DNA of 64,000 bases, from NCBI GenBank assembly GCA_910588865.1, contig CAJUSJ010000007.1, positions 1 through 64,000 of the forward strand, read 5' to 3'. The notes beneath the pieces are model-generated. The model was not told where the DNA came from. It searched no databases and worked only from the letters and a program-made list of their open reading frames with translations. A program made the translations under genes and the position numbers. This stretch comes from an uncultured Lachnospiraceae bacterium. GTDB lineage: Bacteria > Bacillota > Clostridia > Lachnospirales > Lachnospiraceae. Each line of letters opens with the position of its first letter. The stretch's first letter is position 1. Shown piece after piece: positions 50,883-60,061 of the stretch.

Positions 50883-51501
50883 AACCGGGAGGCGGGAAAA
50901 GAGGCAGGGAAAGCTTCAAGGCCTCAAATTCTTCCCTCCCCTTGTCCGTCATGCAGGGAATGAGCAGGCTCCAAAAGCCATGTAACGTCAGAGCCGCCTC
51001 ATCCCCCTCCCGGGCCTGATAAAAATCCGGGAGGCCGTGGATCATAAAGGTCATTATGACGCTTATGATCCCCTGATATTGCCGGGAGAATTCCTTTTTC
51101 AGCAGCCCATTTTCCGCGAAGTCATGGAAGGCCTCCCCTAACGCGTCATGGAGATCCCTCAATACCTGGACCTGCATTTCATAAATATTCGGGCAAATCT
51201 GCGATAACTCCACATAATGCTTAAAATAATACGGACGACTGTTTTTCTGATTGATGGCATCCAAAAAAAACTGATTCAGCTCACCAAGGGTTTTTGGGGA
51301 AGGGATCCGTTCATATTTTTCGTGTTCCTGAAGAATGATTGCTTCGATCAGTTCTTCTTTCTTTTTGTAATGATAAGTCAGGTTTCCCACGCTGATGTTC
51401 AGCGCGGCGGCGATATGCCGCATGGAAGTGTTGTGAAATCCGTTTTCCGTAAATAGACGCCGGGCCGTGTCCAAAATGGTCTGTTTCATATTAGAAACCA
51501 T
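50863..51501 (-). CDS. TetR-family regulator
   Basis: About 212 residues from ATG 51501, with AGGAG ten bases upstream. HTH: MKQTILDTARRLFTENGFHN, TSMRHIAAALNISVGNLTYH. It is divergent from the ferredoxin and AEC-transporter genes, whose promoter contains two palindromes (51601-51644), the likely operators. The inducing ligand may be a carboxylate moved by the AEC transporter, which is inference only. Confidence 0.9.
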   Translation of the reverse strand: MVSNMKQTILDTARRLFTENGFHNTSMRHIAAALNISVGNLTYHYKKKEELIEAIILQEHEKYERIPSPKTLGELNQFFLDAINQKNSRPYYFKHYVELSQICPNIYEMQVQVLRDLHDALGEAFHDFAENGLLKKEFSRQYQGIISVIMTFMIHGLPDFYQAREGDEAALTLHGFWSLLIPCMTDKGREEFEALKLSLPLFPPPGSTWASR

Positions 51502-51591
51502 ATGCTTTTCGCTCCTACATTTTTTCCAGCCGCTGTGAACAGTAGCTATTTTACTATGGTGAAGGCAAGCCTCCAGGGGACTCTGCCTGTA

Positions 51592-51644
51592 TTGACATTT
51601 TAGCACGAGTGTGCTAGAATGTCAAATTAGTACTAATGTACTAA
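51592..51644 (+). promoter_or_regulatory. Promoter with two TetR operators
   Basis: TTGACA (51592-51597), 17 bases, TAGAAT (51615-51620). The palindrome TAGCAC-GAGT-GTGCTA (51601-51616) fills the spacer, and TTAGTAC-TAAT-GTACTAA (51627-51644) lies at the transcript start. Both have the form (T)AG-Y-AC-N4-GT-R-CTA(A), so one dimeric repressor could bind both and block RNA polymerase. Confidence 0.75.
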
Positions 51645-51671
51645 ATAATACCATTGTCAGGAGGAGCGGTA

Positions 51672-51908
51672 ATGATGAGGGAGATCATAGGAAAAAACAG
51701 ATTCATAAGAAAACTGGTGGAGAAGCGGGGAACTGTACAACACGACAGCGGCGCTTGTGTGTATTGCGGAAAGTGCGGCAGGACCTGTCCCATGAAAGCC
51801 ATTAATGTCAGAACAAAGGAGAGAAAGCTGGAGATTAACCATGATGTCTGTGTAAGGTGCGAAAGCTGTGTGAAAATATGTCCCAGGTCAGCTCTGAGAA
51901 TGTCTTGA
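51672..51908 (+). CDS. Two-[4Fe-4S] ferredoxin-type protein
   Basis: 78 residues from ATG 51672 (or 51675); GGAGGAG is five to eight bases upstream. Two classic cluster motifs: CVYCGKCGRTCP and CVRCESCVKICP, each followed by a short helix (MKAINV, RSALRM). The first 25 residues are basic. It could feed electrons to an enzyme encoded elsewhere. Co-transcribed with the AEC transporter 51 bases downstream, an unusual pairing. Confidence 0.9.
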   Translation: MMREIIGKNRFIRKLVEKRGTVQHDSGACVYCGKCGRTCPMKAINVRTKERKLEINHDVCVRCESCVKICPRSALRMS

Positions 51909-51959
51909 AATCTTCCCCGAACCATGGTATAACATGTCGGAAGAGGGAGGAATTGAAAA

Positions 51960-52877
51960 ATGGGAATGACAGCGGTATTATCCAGAGCGGCGTATTTCAT
52001 CGGAATCATTTTTATGGGCTACAGTCTGAGGCGGGCAGGCTTTTTTAAGCCGGAAGATTTTCATGTACTCTCCAAAATCGTTTTGAAGATTACCCTTCCG
52101 GCCGCCATCATCGTTAGCTTTGCCGGCAAGGAGATTGATCTCTCCATGTTGGTGCTGTGCCTTCTGGGGCTGGTGGGGGGCCTGATCTATATGGGAGCCG
52201 GTTTCCTCATGAACGCGAAGGCTTCCAGAGAGAAAAAGGCTTTCGAGATCCTGAATCTGTCAGGGTACAACATCGGAAACTTTACCCTGCCCTTTGTGCA
52301 GAGCTTCCTGGGCCCCTCCGGCGTGGTGATCACCAGCCTGTTCGACACGGGCAACGCGGTGATCTGCCTTGGCGGAGCCTACAGCGGCGCGGCTATGGCT
52401 AAAGGTGAGGGAAAAGGCCTGCCGGTGGTGCGGATCGCCAAAACCCTGATAAAATCCGTTCCCTTTGACACATATATGATCATGACAGCGCTGTGCCTTC
52501 TGGGGATCCGGCTGCCGGAGCAGGCTATATCCTTTGCCGGGATCATAGCCGACAGCAACGCGTTCATGGCCATGCTGATGATCGGGGTGGGCTTTAAGCT
52601 CTCCGGCGACAAGGCCCAGATGGGGACCATTGTTAAACTTATGGCAGTGAGATACGGCGTGGCGGCGGTTCTGTCAGCTTGTTTTTATTTTCTCCTGCCC
52701 ATGCCTTTGGAGTACCGTCAGACCCTGGCCATCCTGGTGTTTGCCCCCATCGCGTCGGCGGCCCCCGCTTTCACGGCTGATTTAAAGGGGGACATCGGTC
52801 TGTCCAGCGCCATCAACTCCATATCCATCCTGATCAGCATCTGCTGTATCGTGGCAGTGGTGGGCCTGGTGCTGTAG
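51960..52877 (+). CDS. AEC-family transporter
   Basis: 305 residues; GGGAGGA precedes the ATG. About ten membrane helices with the AEC hallmarks GYSLRRAGFFKPEDFHVLSK (first loop), LSGYNIGNFTLPFVQSF and the C-terminal LAILVFAPIASAAPAF. Bacterial members export or exchange malate or related organic acids. Same operon as the ferredoxin, under the TetR double operator. Confidence 0.92.
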   Translation: MGMTAVLSRAAYFIGIIFMGYSLRRAGFFKPEDFHVLSKIVLKITLPAAIIVSFAGKEIDLSMLVLCLLGLVGGLIYMGAGFLMNAKASREKKAFEILNLSGYNIGNFTLPFVQSFLGPSGVVITSLFDTGNAVICLGGAYSGAAMAKGEGKGLPVVRIAKTLIKSVPFDTYMIMTALCLLGIRLPEQAISFAGIIADSNAFMAMLMIGVGFKLSGDKAQMGTIVKLMAVRYGVAAVLSACFYFLLPMPLEYRQTLAILVFAPIASAAPAFTADLKGDIGLSSAINSISILISICCIVAVVGLVL

Positions 52878-53001
52878 GAGCGGAAAAATCTTATCTGATA
52901 TGGGAAACAGCCTGATATCCTTGGGGCAGCCGGAGCCGGCTGTCCTTTTTGTAATTCTGTCATATTATAAAGAGAGAACACAACAGAAGGAGGATCATAA
53001 G

Positions 53002-54351
53002 ATGGATGATCGGCTGGTATGGAAAGATGAGTTTAATATCGGGATCAAGATCATTGACGATGAGCACAGGAGGCTTTTTACGATCATCAACCGGCTTTTT
53101 GTACTCAAGGAGGAGGGGAAGAGAAGCTTTCGGACATGTCAGGAGGGAGTCAAGTATTTTAAGGAGCATGCGATCAAGCACTTTGAAGATGAAGAAAAAT
53201 ATATGGAGATGATCGCCTACGAGGAACTTGACACCCACAGACGTCTCCACCGGGACTTTCGGGAACACACCCTTCCGGCCCTGGAGAAGGAGCTGGCCAG
53301 GGAAGACTATTCTCCTGCCGCGGTGGACCACTTTCTGGCTGTCTGCGCGGGGTGGCTTATAGGGCATACCCTTATTGAGGACAGGGCCATCGCGGGGGAG
53401 AGGATGAGCAAGTGGGTGGATCTTCTGCCGGAGGAGGAGCTTGAGGCCATGAAAAAGGTGATCATCAGGCTTCTCAAAAACATGTTTCAGCTGAAGGCTC
53501 AGGTTATCAGCGATTCCTATGACGGGGAAAGATTTGGGAAAGGAGTCTACTACCGGATCGTCTACGGAAGGGAACAGGATGATAAAAAGTGGGAGATTCT
53601 TCTGGCTTTTGAGGACAGGATCCTGATCAACACGGTTGGAAAAATAATCGGGGTCAAATCTGACAAGCTGGATATCATGCTTCTGAACGCGGTGAAATAC
53701 ACGGCCTGTCAGTTTGTGAGACGGGTGATGGATCATTATCCCTCCATCCGATCTTATGAGATGGTGGAGGAAAATCTGCTGACCTTTGAGCAGTTCAAGG
53801 AAATTTTTGAGAATAAGCAGCCCCAGGTCAGCCTGCTGTTTGACACAGATGAAGGCTATTTCTCCTATTGCGTCATTGCTCCCCACCTGATGGAGAGGAG
53901 CGTGGGAACGCCCCTTTTTGTTTCCAACGAGGTGTCGGAGGTGGAAAGATACCTTTTGGAGAAGGAGAGGAAGACCAAAAAGAAGATCCTTGTGGTGGAT
54001 GATTCCAGCACCATACGGATGGGCATGGACCGGCTGCTGGCCAAAGATTATGATGTGTCTGAGGTCAATTCCGGGGTGGCCGCGATCCGGGCCATTACCC
54101 TGAATAAGCCGGACCTGATCCTGCTGGATTATGAGATGCCGGTTTGTGACGGAATCCAGGTGTTGGAAATGCTGCACTCGGAAAACGCGTTTTCCGATAT
54201 TCCGGTTATTTTTCTCACCGCCAGAGGGGACCAGGAAAGCGTGAAAAAGGTGCTGTCTCTAAAGGCTGATGGATATCTGCTGAAATATTTACAGCCCATG
54301 GAGATCAAGAGAAGAATTGACGATTTTTTTAACAGGGAAGACACCGAATAA
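53002..54351 (+). CDS. Bacteriohemerythrin - response receiver protein
   Basis: 449 residues from ATG 53002, with AAGGAGG upstream. Residues 1-135 are a hemerythrin with the diiron ligand pattern: IIDDEHRRLF (His22), KHFEDEEKYM (His60, Glu64), THRRLHRDF (His79, His83) and GHTLIEDRAI (His122, Asp127). Residues about 150-320 form a region I cannot assign. Residues about 330-449 are a receiver domain with KILVVDDSSTIRMG and phosphoacceptor Asp376 in LILLDYEMPVCDG. No output domain follows, so it may signal by protein contact. A link between oxygen sensing and phosphorelay is plausible in an anaerobe. Confidence 0.9.
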   Translation: MDDRLVWKDEFNIGIKIIDDEHRRLFTIINRLFVLKEEGKRSFRTCQEGVKYFKEHAIKHFEDEEKYMEMIAYEELDTHRRLHRDFREHTLPALEKELAREDYSPAAVDHFLAVCAGWLIGHTLIEDRAIAGERMSKWVDLLPEEELEAMKKVIIRLLKNMFQLKAQVISDSYDGERFGKGVYYRIVYGREQDDKKWEILLAFEDRILINTVGKIIGVKSDKLDIMLLNAVKYTACQFVRRVMDHYPSIRSYEMVEENLLTFEQFKEIFENKQPQVSLLFDTDEGYFSYCVIAPHLMERSVGTPLFVSNEVSEVERYLLEKERKTKKKILVVDDSSTIRMGMDRLLAKDYDVSEVNSGVAAIRAITLNKPDLILLDYEMPVCDGIQVLEMLHSENAFSDIPVIFLTARGDQESVKKVLSLKADGYLLKYLQPMEIKRRIDDFFNREDTE

Positions 54352-54522
54352 ATGCCGAAACAAATATGCTTAGGCCAGTAAGAAAAACAGGGCCCGGTTT
54401 TATCCGGCGAGCCAGCTCAGTCGGCGGCATTTGCGGTGATTATCCATGACAAGCTGTTTGACCCCATAGCATACAGCGGAGGAGAGGGGCTGGTGTACCG
54501 GGCGGCGGCTTAAATAGAAAGG

Positions 54523-54556
54523 GGGATCTCCTGAGGAATTCAGGGGATCTCTTTTT
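54523..54556 (+). terminator. Rho-independent terminator
   Basis: GGGATCTCCTGA (54523-54534) pairs with TCAGGGGATCTC (54540-54551; two G-T pairs), then TTTTT. It lies before the solute-binding-protein gene. Confidence 0.75.
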
Positions 54557-54648
54557 AGCTTTCTTAAAGTTCGGTTTGGTTGAAAATAGAGGGGGTCTAT
54601 GATAGAATAGGAAATAAGAAGAAAAACCATAGGGAGGAAGGTTGGCAT

Positions 54649-56118
54649 ATGAAGAATAGAAGAACATCAGCAATCAATCTATGCGCGGCAGTGACGCTGA
54701 CTCCGGTATTGGCCCTGGCAGGATGTGGGGAGAAGAGTCCTTTGGATCCCGGGGATCCGGTGTCTCTGACTGTATGGCATTACTACAATGGCTCCCAGCA
54801 GGCTGCCTTTGACATACTGGTAGAAGAATTTAATGACACCGTGGGGAGGGAGAAGGGGATTTTTGTACAGGGCTACAGTCAGGGCTCTGTGTCAGATCTG
54901 GAGACAGCGGTAAGGGATTCTATCAGCGGAAAAGTAGGTGCCGACAACATGCCGGATATTTTTTCCTCCTACGCGGATACAGCCTATGAGATGGAACAGG
55001 CAGGCGCGCTGGCGGATTTGTCGGCGTATCTTGGAAAAGAGGACCTGGAAAAGTATGTTGACTCCTATATTGAGGAGGGCCGCATTGCCGCTGACGGCAC
55101 TTTGAGGATCTTTCCCACCGCCAAGTCAACGGAGATCATGATGATCAACAAGACAGACTGGGAGCCTTTTGCCGCTGCCTCGGGCACTACCTTGGATGAC
55201 CTAAGGACCATGGAGGGGGTGACTGCCGCGGCCCAGGCTTACTATGAGTGGACGGACAGCCAGACGCCGGATGTGCCTGGAGACGGAAAAGCCTTTTACG
55301 GCAGAGATGCCGCGGCAAACTACTTTATCATCGGTTTGCGGCAGATGGGAGTAGAGCTGTTTGAGGTGGAAAACGGGCAGATGACCCTCAACCTTCCAAA
55401 GGACCAGCTGCGCCGTCTGTGGGAGAACTACTATGTGCCCATGGTCAAGGGTTACTTTGGGGCTTACGGCTCCTTCCGCTCCGACGATGTGAAGACAGGG
55501 GATCTTCTGGCCTACACAGGTTCCACCACTTCGGCTATGTATTTTCCGGATCAGGTGGAGCTGGAGAACAGCAGTTATCCCATTGACTATGTGGTGATAA
55601 TGCCTCCTGTGTTTGAGGGGGGAGAGCCTTACGCGGTGCAGCAGGGAGCGGGCATGGTGGTCAGCAAGACCGACGAAAGGCATGAGTACGCTTCTGTGGA
55701 ATTTTTAAAATGGTTTACACAGGCAGAGAACAACCTCCAGTTCGGAAGCGTGTCAGGCTATCTTCCTGTGATGAAGGAAGCCAACAGCATAGAGAAGCTG
55801 GACCAGGTGATCTCTGACAGGGATCTCACCGTAGCGCCCAAGACATATGACTGTCTGACTACGATTCTCAGTGAGTTAGATGATCTGACCCTCTATACCA
55901 ACAAGAGCTTTGAAAATGGTTCCTCTGTCAGAAAGGTGCTGGAGTACAACCTGCCGGACCGGGCGGCCGAAGACCGGGAAGCGATCGTCGCGGCCATGGA
56001 GCAGGGGAAGAGCCTTGAGGAGGCATCGGCGGAGTATGTGACAGAGGAAGCGTTTGAGGAGTGGTATGATTCTTTTTGTGAGGCTTTGGGCAATACAGCA
56101 GGCAAGCAGGGACAATAG
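54649..56118 (+). CDS. Extracellular solute-binding lipoprotein
   Basis: 489 residues from ATG 54649, with GGAGGAAGG upstream. Signal ends in LALAGC, lipobox Cys about residue 26. The mature part begins SLTVWHYYNGSQQAAFDILV, the usual start of family-1 sugar-type ABC binding proteins, and later has GAGMVVSKTDERHEYASVEF and FLKWFTQAE. No permease or ATPase gene is adjacent; instead the stop codon is directly followed by the start of a hybrid kinase. It probably presents ligand to that kinase rather than, or besides, serving transport. Confidence 0.9.
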   Translation: MKNRRTSAINLCAAVTLTPVLALAGCGEKSPLDPGDPVSLTVWHYYNGSQQAAFDILVEEFNDTVGREKGIFVQGYSQGSVSDLETAVRDSISGKVGADNMPDIFSSYADTAYEMEQAGALADLSAYLGKEDLEKYVDSYIEEGRIAADGTLRIFPTAKSTEIMMINKTDWEPFAAASGTTLDDLRTMEGVTAAAQAYYEWTDSQTPDVPGDGKAFYGRDAAANYFIIGLRQMGVELFEVENGQMTLNLPKDQLRRLWENYYVPMVKGYFGAYGSFRSDDVKTGDLLAYTGSTTSAMYFPDQVELENSSYPIDYVVIMPPVFEGGEPYAVQQGAGMVVSKTDERHEYASVEFLKWFTQAENNLQFGSVSGYLPVMKEANSIEKLDQVISDRDLTVAPKTYDCLTTILSELDDLTLYTNKSFENGSSVRKVLEYNLPDRAAEDREAIVAAMEQGKSLEEASAEYVTEEAFEEWYDSFCEALGNTAGKQGQ

Positions 56119-59100
56119 ATGAAGGATAAAAATGAGAAAAGAAAAAAATCAACAATATTCAGAATCTTCATAATCCCCCTGACCGCGATCATGCTGATAC
56201 AGAGTATCATCACCATCGGCACATTAGTGGTCAGAAGAACCACCAGGATGCTTGAAGAGTATTCAAGCGGCATGATGAGCCGTCTGGTGGAAAACAGGAT
56301 GGTGATTCTGCAGAATGACATGAATCAGCGGTGGGCGTCCGTCTGTGAGCAGGAGGTGGTTATGAACCGGCTCCTGGAACAGTTTTTGGAGGATGAGAAC
56401 CAGGGAGTGGAGGGGTTTCTGGAATCCAGTGAGCTGAAGAACCAGTTTCTGGAGGAGGTTTTTCCGGAATGCGTTGAAATCCTTCAGAATAACTTCAGCA
56501 CAGGTATTTTTGTGGTCATCACAGGGGCTGACAGGGAGGAGGCCGGGGAATTCGAGGGATTTTTTATCAGGGATTCGGATCCCACCACCAATCCGGTCAC
56601 TTACACGGACCTTCTGCTGGAGAGGGGGAGCAAGAATCTGTCCAGGGAGTGGAATATACCCCTGGATACCTCCTGGACAACCCGTTTTCACATGTCAGGC
56701 CATGGAAGGGATTCTTTTGATAACTTTTTTTATGAGCCGTGGAGGGCCGGAGAAAACTATCCGGATGCGTCTGCCGCGGATCTGGGCTACTGGTCCATGC
56801 CGTTTCATTTGGAGAAAGGCACCGCGGACTCCTATGAGATGATCACATACTCCATTCCCCTGAGGCTTGATGGGAAGGTGTACGGCGTGCTGGGGGTGGA
56901 GATCTCCAGCAGGAGCCTGAATGATTATTTTCCGGTGACAGAACTGAATGAATCCCAGCAGTCAGGATATATGCTGGCAGTCCGGCACGGTGACGGCAGG
57001 TACAGCCCCATGGTGGGCAAGGGGGTTCTCTATAATCTGGTCCGCTCCGCGGGGGACAGTTTTTGGCTGGCGGACACCAGCTATGACGATCTTTTCCTGG
57101 TAGAAGATATTCAGATGAATAAACAGGGGATCTACGCTGTGGTCTGCCCCTTAAGGATCTACAGCAACAACGCTCCCTATGAGAATACCGAGTGGGCGCT
57201 TTTGGGGCTGGATACGGAAGAAGACTTGTTCGGCATGAGCCACCGGCTCTATATCTGGATCGTGGCCTCTGTTTTGGTGGGCCTGGGCTTTGGCGTCATG
57301 GGGATTTATATTCTGGTGCGTCATCTGACCAGCCCGGTCCAGCGCCTTATGCGGTGTATCAGCAGGGGAAAGGAAGGGCTTGAGGAATTTAAGCCATCCA
57401 ACATTCTGGAGATCGACGCGCTGTACGACGTGGTCAAGGATCTGACCGACCGGCAGAAGGAGGCGGAAAATATCCTTCTGGAGGAAAAAGAACGGTACAA
57501 AGTGGCCCTGGAATCTTCAAAGGATATCTTTTTCTCCTATGATTTTGACAGCCGCGTGCTGGATATTGTCAATCACGAGACCATGAGCGGCCAGTGGAAG
57601 TGTCAGGAGTTTGGCGGCGGTTTTATCGATCCTGATTTTATCTATGAAGAGGACCGCCGGGAAGTTATGGAGGCCATGAACAGCACGGAGGACAGAAGGT
57701 CTGTGGAGTTCCGGCTGAGGTGGCCCAAGGATACGGAGTTCGCGTGGGTAGCCCTGTCGGGACAGACTGTATACGACATCGACGGACGGCGGAGAAAGCT
57801 GGTGGGGAGCATCCGGGATATCCAGGAACAGAAGGAAAAAGAGGCAAGACAGCGGAAAAAGAACATGACCGACAGCCTTACGGGTCTGTACGCGTTCAGC
57901 GCGGGGATGGAGCTTGTGGGGCAGTGCCGTATGACTGGCCACAAGGGAGTTATGATCGTTTTTTGTCTGGATCAGCTGAAAGAGACCAATGAGAAGAACG
58001 GAATCGTGTTTGGAGACATGGTCCTGGAGGAGGTTGGCAATCTGATCCGGATCAGCTGTCAGAAACTGACAGAGAGTACGGGGCAGCAGACAGCGGCATT
58101 CCGCCTTAATGGGGCTGAGTTTGTCATGTGGATAGGGGGCTGGTCGAAGGAGCGGGCGGCAGGCTTTACGGAAGATTTTCTGAACAAGATTGAGAAAAAT
58201 TTCGATTCAGACATGTTTGGCGTACATATGGCAGCGGGGCTGGCCCGGGGAGATGAAGGCGATACAGTGGAGCGGCTGATCCGTATGGCAAGGCTGGCCC
58301 GGATCCTGGCGGCGTCGGGCAGCGCCTCTAAGTCCTATATGTTTTATGAGGATCTCCCCGGGGCAAAGCGGGAAAAACTGCCTGAACTTCAGGGAAGAGA
58401 GATCAACACCCTGGATTACAGCGAGGATGTGAGCCTGATTTCCGTGGCATTAAACTTGTTTGGCAAGGGTGTTGATTTTCCGGCCCAGATGATGCTGATG
58501 ATCCGCAAAATCGGCAGATACTATAAGGCCAGCGGCGTGCTGGTGACGGTTCTCAGGGCGGATTTTAACTCCAATTACCTGAACTATCAATGGCACAGGG
58601 ACAAAGAGCCTGCTGCCGAAAATGTAAGGAAATACAGGGAGGAGGACAAGGACAGGTTCCATCGCTGGCTGGGAGAGACGGAAGTCCGCTATTTTTCCCG
58701 GGAAGACAGCCAGGACAGCGTGATCCGGTGCTTCCTGAGCATTGAGGAGGGGCAGCAGGGGGTGGCTCTTCCCATGTATGACAATGGAAGCTACATGGGA
58801 AATATCTGTATCCTGGACATAGACCCTCGGCTTGCGGAGGATTCGGAGGAGTATCAGAATCTCGCGGAGCTGGGAAGGGTGGTTCAGACCCAGCTGAACC
58901 AGCAGCAGCACGACATTGCCAGCAAGGCGAAGTCGGAATTTTTGTCCCGCATGAGCCACGAGATCCGCACTCCCATGAACGGGATCATCGGTATGACGGC
59001 CATTGCCCTGCAGCCGGACCAGAGTGAGGAGAGGATCATGGATTGTCTCCAGAAGATCCAATCCTCCTCAAACTATCTGCTGGGGCTGATCAACGATATC

Positions 59101-60060
59101 CTTGACATGTCCAAGATCGAAAGCGGCAAGATGAGGCTGGAGGCCGTCAATTTCCACATGCCTGAGAAGCTGGATACCATTAAAGAGCTCATAGCCCCTC
59201 AGATCACCGCGAAGAATATTGACTTTGTCAGGGATATCCAGCTGACTCATCAGTGGTATTACGCGGACAGTATGAGAATTAGCCAGGTTCTCATTAATCT
59301 TCTGGGAAATGCCGTAAAGTTCACCCCTGACAACGGAAGAATCACCCTCACCGTACATGAGATGGACCTGGAAGACCAGGGAACCCGAGTCTATTTCGCC
59401 GTTCAGGATACGGGAATCGGTATTGCCAAAGAGGATCAGGAGAGGGTATTCCGGTCCTTTGAGCAGTCCTCGGGCACAAACCCGGCAAAGCATCAGGGAA
59501 CCGGTCTGGGACTTTCCATCAGCAACCGTCTGGTGCAGATGATGGGAAGCAATATCCAGCTGCACAGCCGTCTTGGGGAGGGCAGCACATTCAGCTTTGC
59601 CATCCCCTTAAGCTTTGGCCAGAGCGAGGAAAAGGAGGCAAAAGAGGAGGAGATCTCATTCGCGGGGCTCCATGTGCTGGTGGTGGAGGACAATGAACTT
59701 AACGCTGAGATCGCCCAGAGCCTTCTGGAAGTTCGGGATTTCCAGGTGGACTGCGTGTACGACGGAGCCCAGGCAGTGGAGCGTATCAAGACCACAGAGC
59801 CGGGAACCTATGATGTGATCCTGATGGATATCATGATGCCTGTCATGAACGGCCTGGACGCGACCAGAGCCATCCGGAGCATGGACAGAGAAGACTGCCG
59901 CTCCATACCCATTGTGGCCATGTCCGCCAATGCCTTTGATGATGACTTAAAGAAATCCGTGGAATGTGGAATGAACGGCCATCTGTCAAAGCCCGTGGAG
60001 GTGGATAAACTGTACCGGACCCTGAATCAGGTTATACGGGGGAAGGGTAAGACGAAATAA
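56119..60060 (+). CDS. Hybrid sensor histidine kinase with degenerate GGDEF
   Basis: 1313 residues. TM1 about 14-36, a large extracellular dCACHE-like sensor (about 37-370), TM2 about 374-397, HAMP-like linker, PAS (about 458-575), a GGDEF-fold domain whose active motif reads NGAEF (664-668), a GAF-like region (about 770-930), HisKA with His947 in RMSHEIRTPMNGIIG, ATPase domain (NLLGNAVKFTPD, GTGLGLSISNRL) and a C-terminal receiver with Asp1237 in VILMDIMMPVMNG. The GGDEF motif lacks key residues, so no cyclic-di-GMP synthesis is expected. The start abuts the stop of the binding-protein gene. No separate response regulator is adjacent. Confidence 0.93.
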   Translation: MKDKNEKRKKSTIFRIFIIPLTAIMLIQSIITIGTLVVRRTTRMLEEYSSGMMSRLVENRMVILQNDMNQRWASVCEQEVVMNRLLEQFLEDENQGVEGFLESSELKNQFLEEVFPECVEILQNNFSTGIFVVITGADREEAGEFEGFFIRDSDPTTNPVTYTDLLLERGSKNLSREWNIPLDTSWTTRFHMSGHGRDSFDNFFYEPWRAGENYPDASAADLGYWSMPFHLEKGTADSYEMITYSIPLRLDGKVYGVLGVEISSRSLNDYFPVTELNESQQSGYMLAVRHGDGRYSPMVGKGVLYNLVRSAGDSFWLADTSYDDLFLVEDIQMNKQGIYAVVCPLRIYSNNAPYENTEWALLGLDTEEDLFGMSHRLYIWIVASVLVGLGFGVMGIYILVRHLTSPVQRLMRCISRGKEGLEEFKPSNILEIDALYDVVKDLTDRQKEAENILLEEKERYKVALESSKDIFFSYDFDSRVLDIVNHETMSGQWKCQEFGGGFIDPDFIYEEDRREVMEAMNSTEDRRSVEFRLRWPKDTEFAWVALSGQTVYDIDGRRRKLVGSIRDIQEQKEKEARQRKKNMTDSLTGLYAFSAGMELVGQCRMTGHKGVMIVFCLDQLKETNEKNGIVFGDMVLEEVGNLIRISCQKLTESTGQQTAAFRLNGAEFVMWIGGWSKERAAGFTEDFLNKIEKNFDSDMFGVHMAAGLARGDEGDTVERLIRMARLARILAASGSASKSYMFYEDLPGAKREKLPELQGREINTLDYSEDVSLISVALNLFGKGVDFPAQMMLMIRKIGRYYKASGVLVTVLRADFNSNYLNYQWHRDKEPAAENVRKYREEDKDRFHRWLGETEVRYFSREDSQDSVIRCFLSIEEGQQGVALPMYDNGSYMGNICILDIDPRLAEDSEEYQNLAELGRVVQTQLNQQQHDIASKAKSEFLSRMSHEIRTPMNGIIGMTAIALQPDQSEERIMDCLQKIQSSSNYLLGLINDILDMSKIESGKMRLEAVNFHMPEKLDTIKELIAPQITAKNIDFVRDIQLTHQWYYADSMRISQVLINLLGNAVKFTPDNGRITLTVHEMDLEDQGTRVYFAVQDTGIGIAKEDQERVFRSFEQSSGTNPAKHQGTGLGLSISNRLVQMMGSNIQLHSRLGEGSTFSFAIPLSFGQSEEKEAKEEEISFAGLHVLVVEDNELNAEIAQSLLEVRDFQVDCVYDGAQAVERIKTTEPGTYDVILMDIMMPVMNGLDATRAIRSMDREDCRSIPIVAMSANAFDDDLKKSVECGMNGHLSKPVEVDKLYRTLNQVIRGKGKTK

Positions 60061-60061
60061 C

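Noticed and set aside
54410..54515. Short frame ending FAVIIHDKLFDPIAYSGG then GLVYRAAA
   Set aside because: It looks like a protein tail but no family could be named and no start is present.
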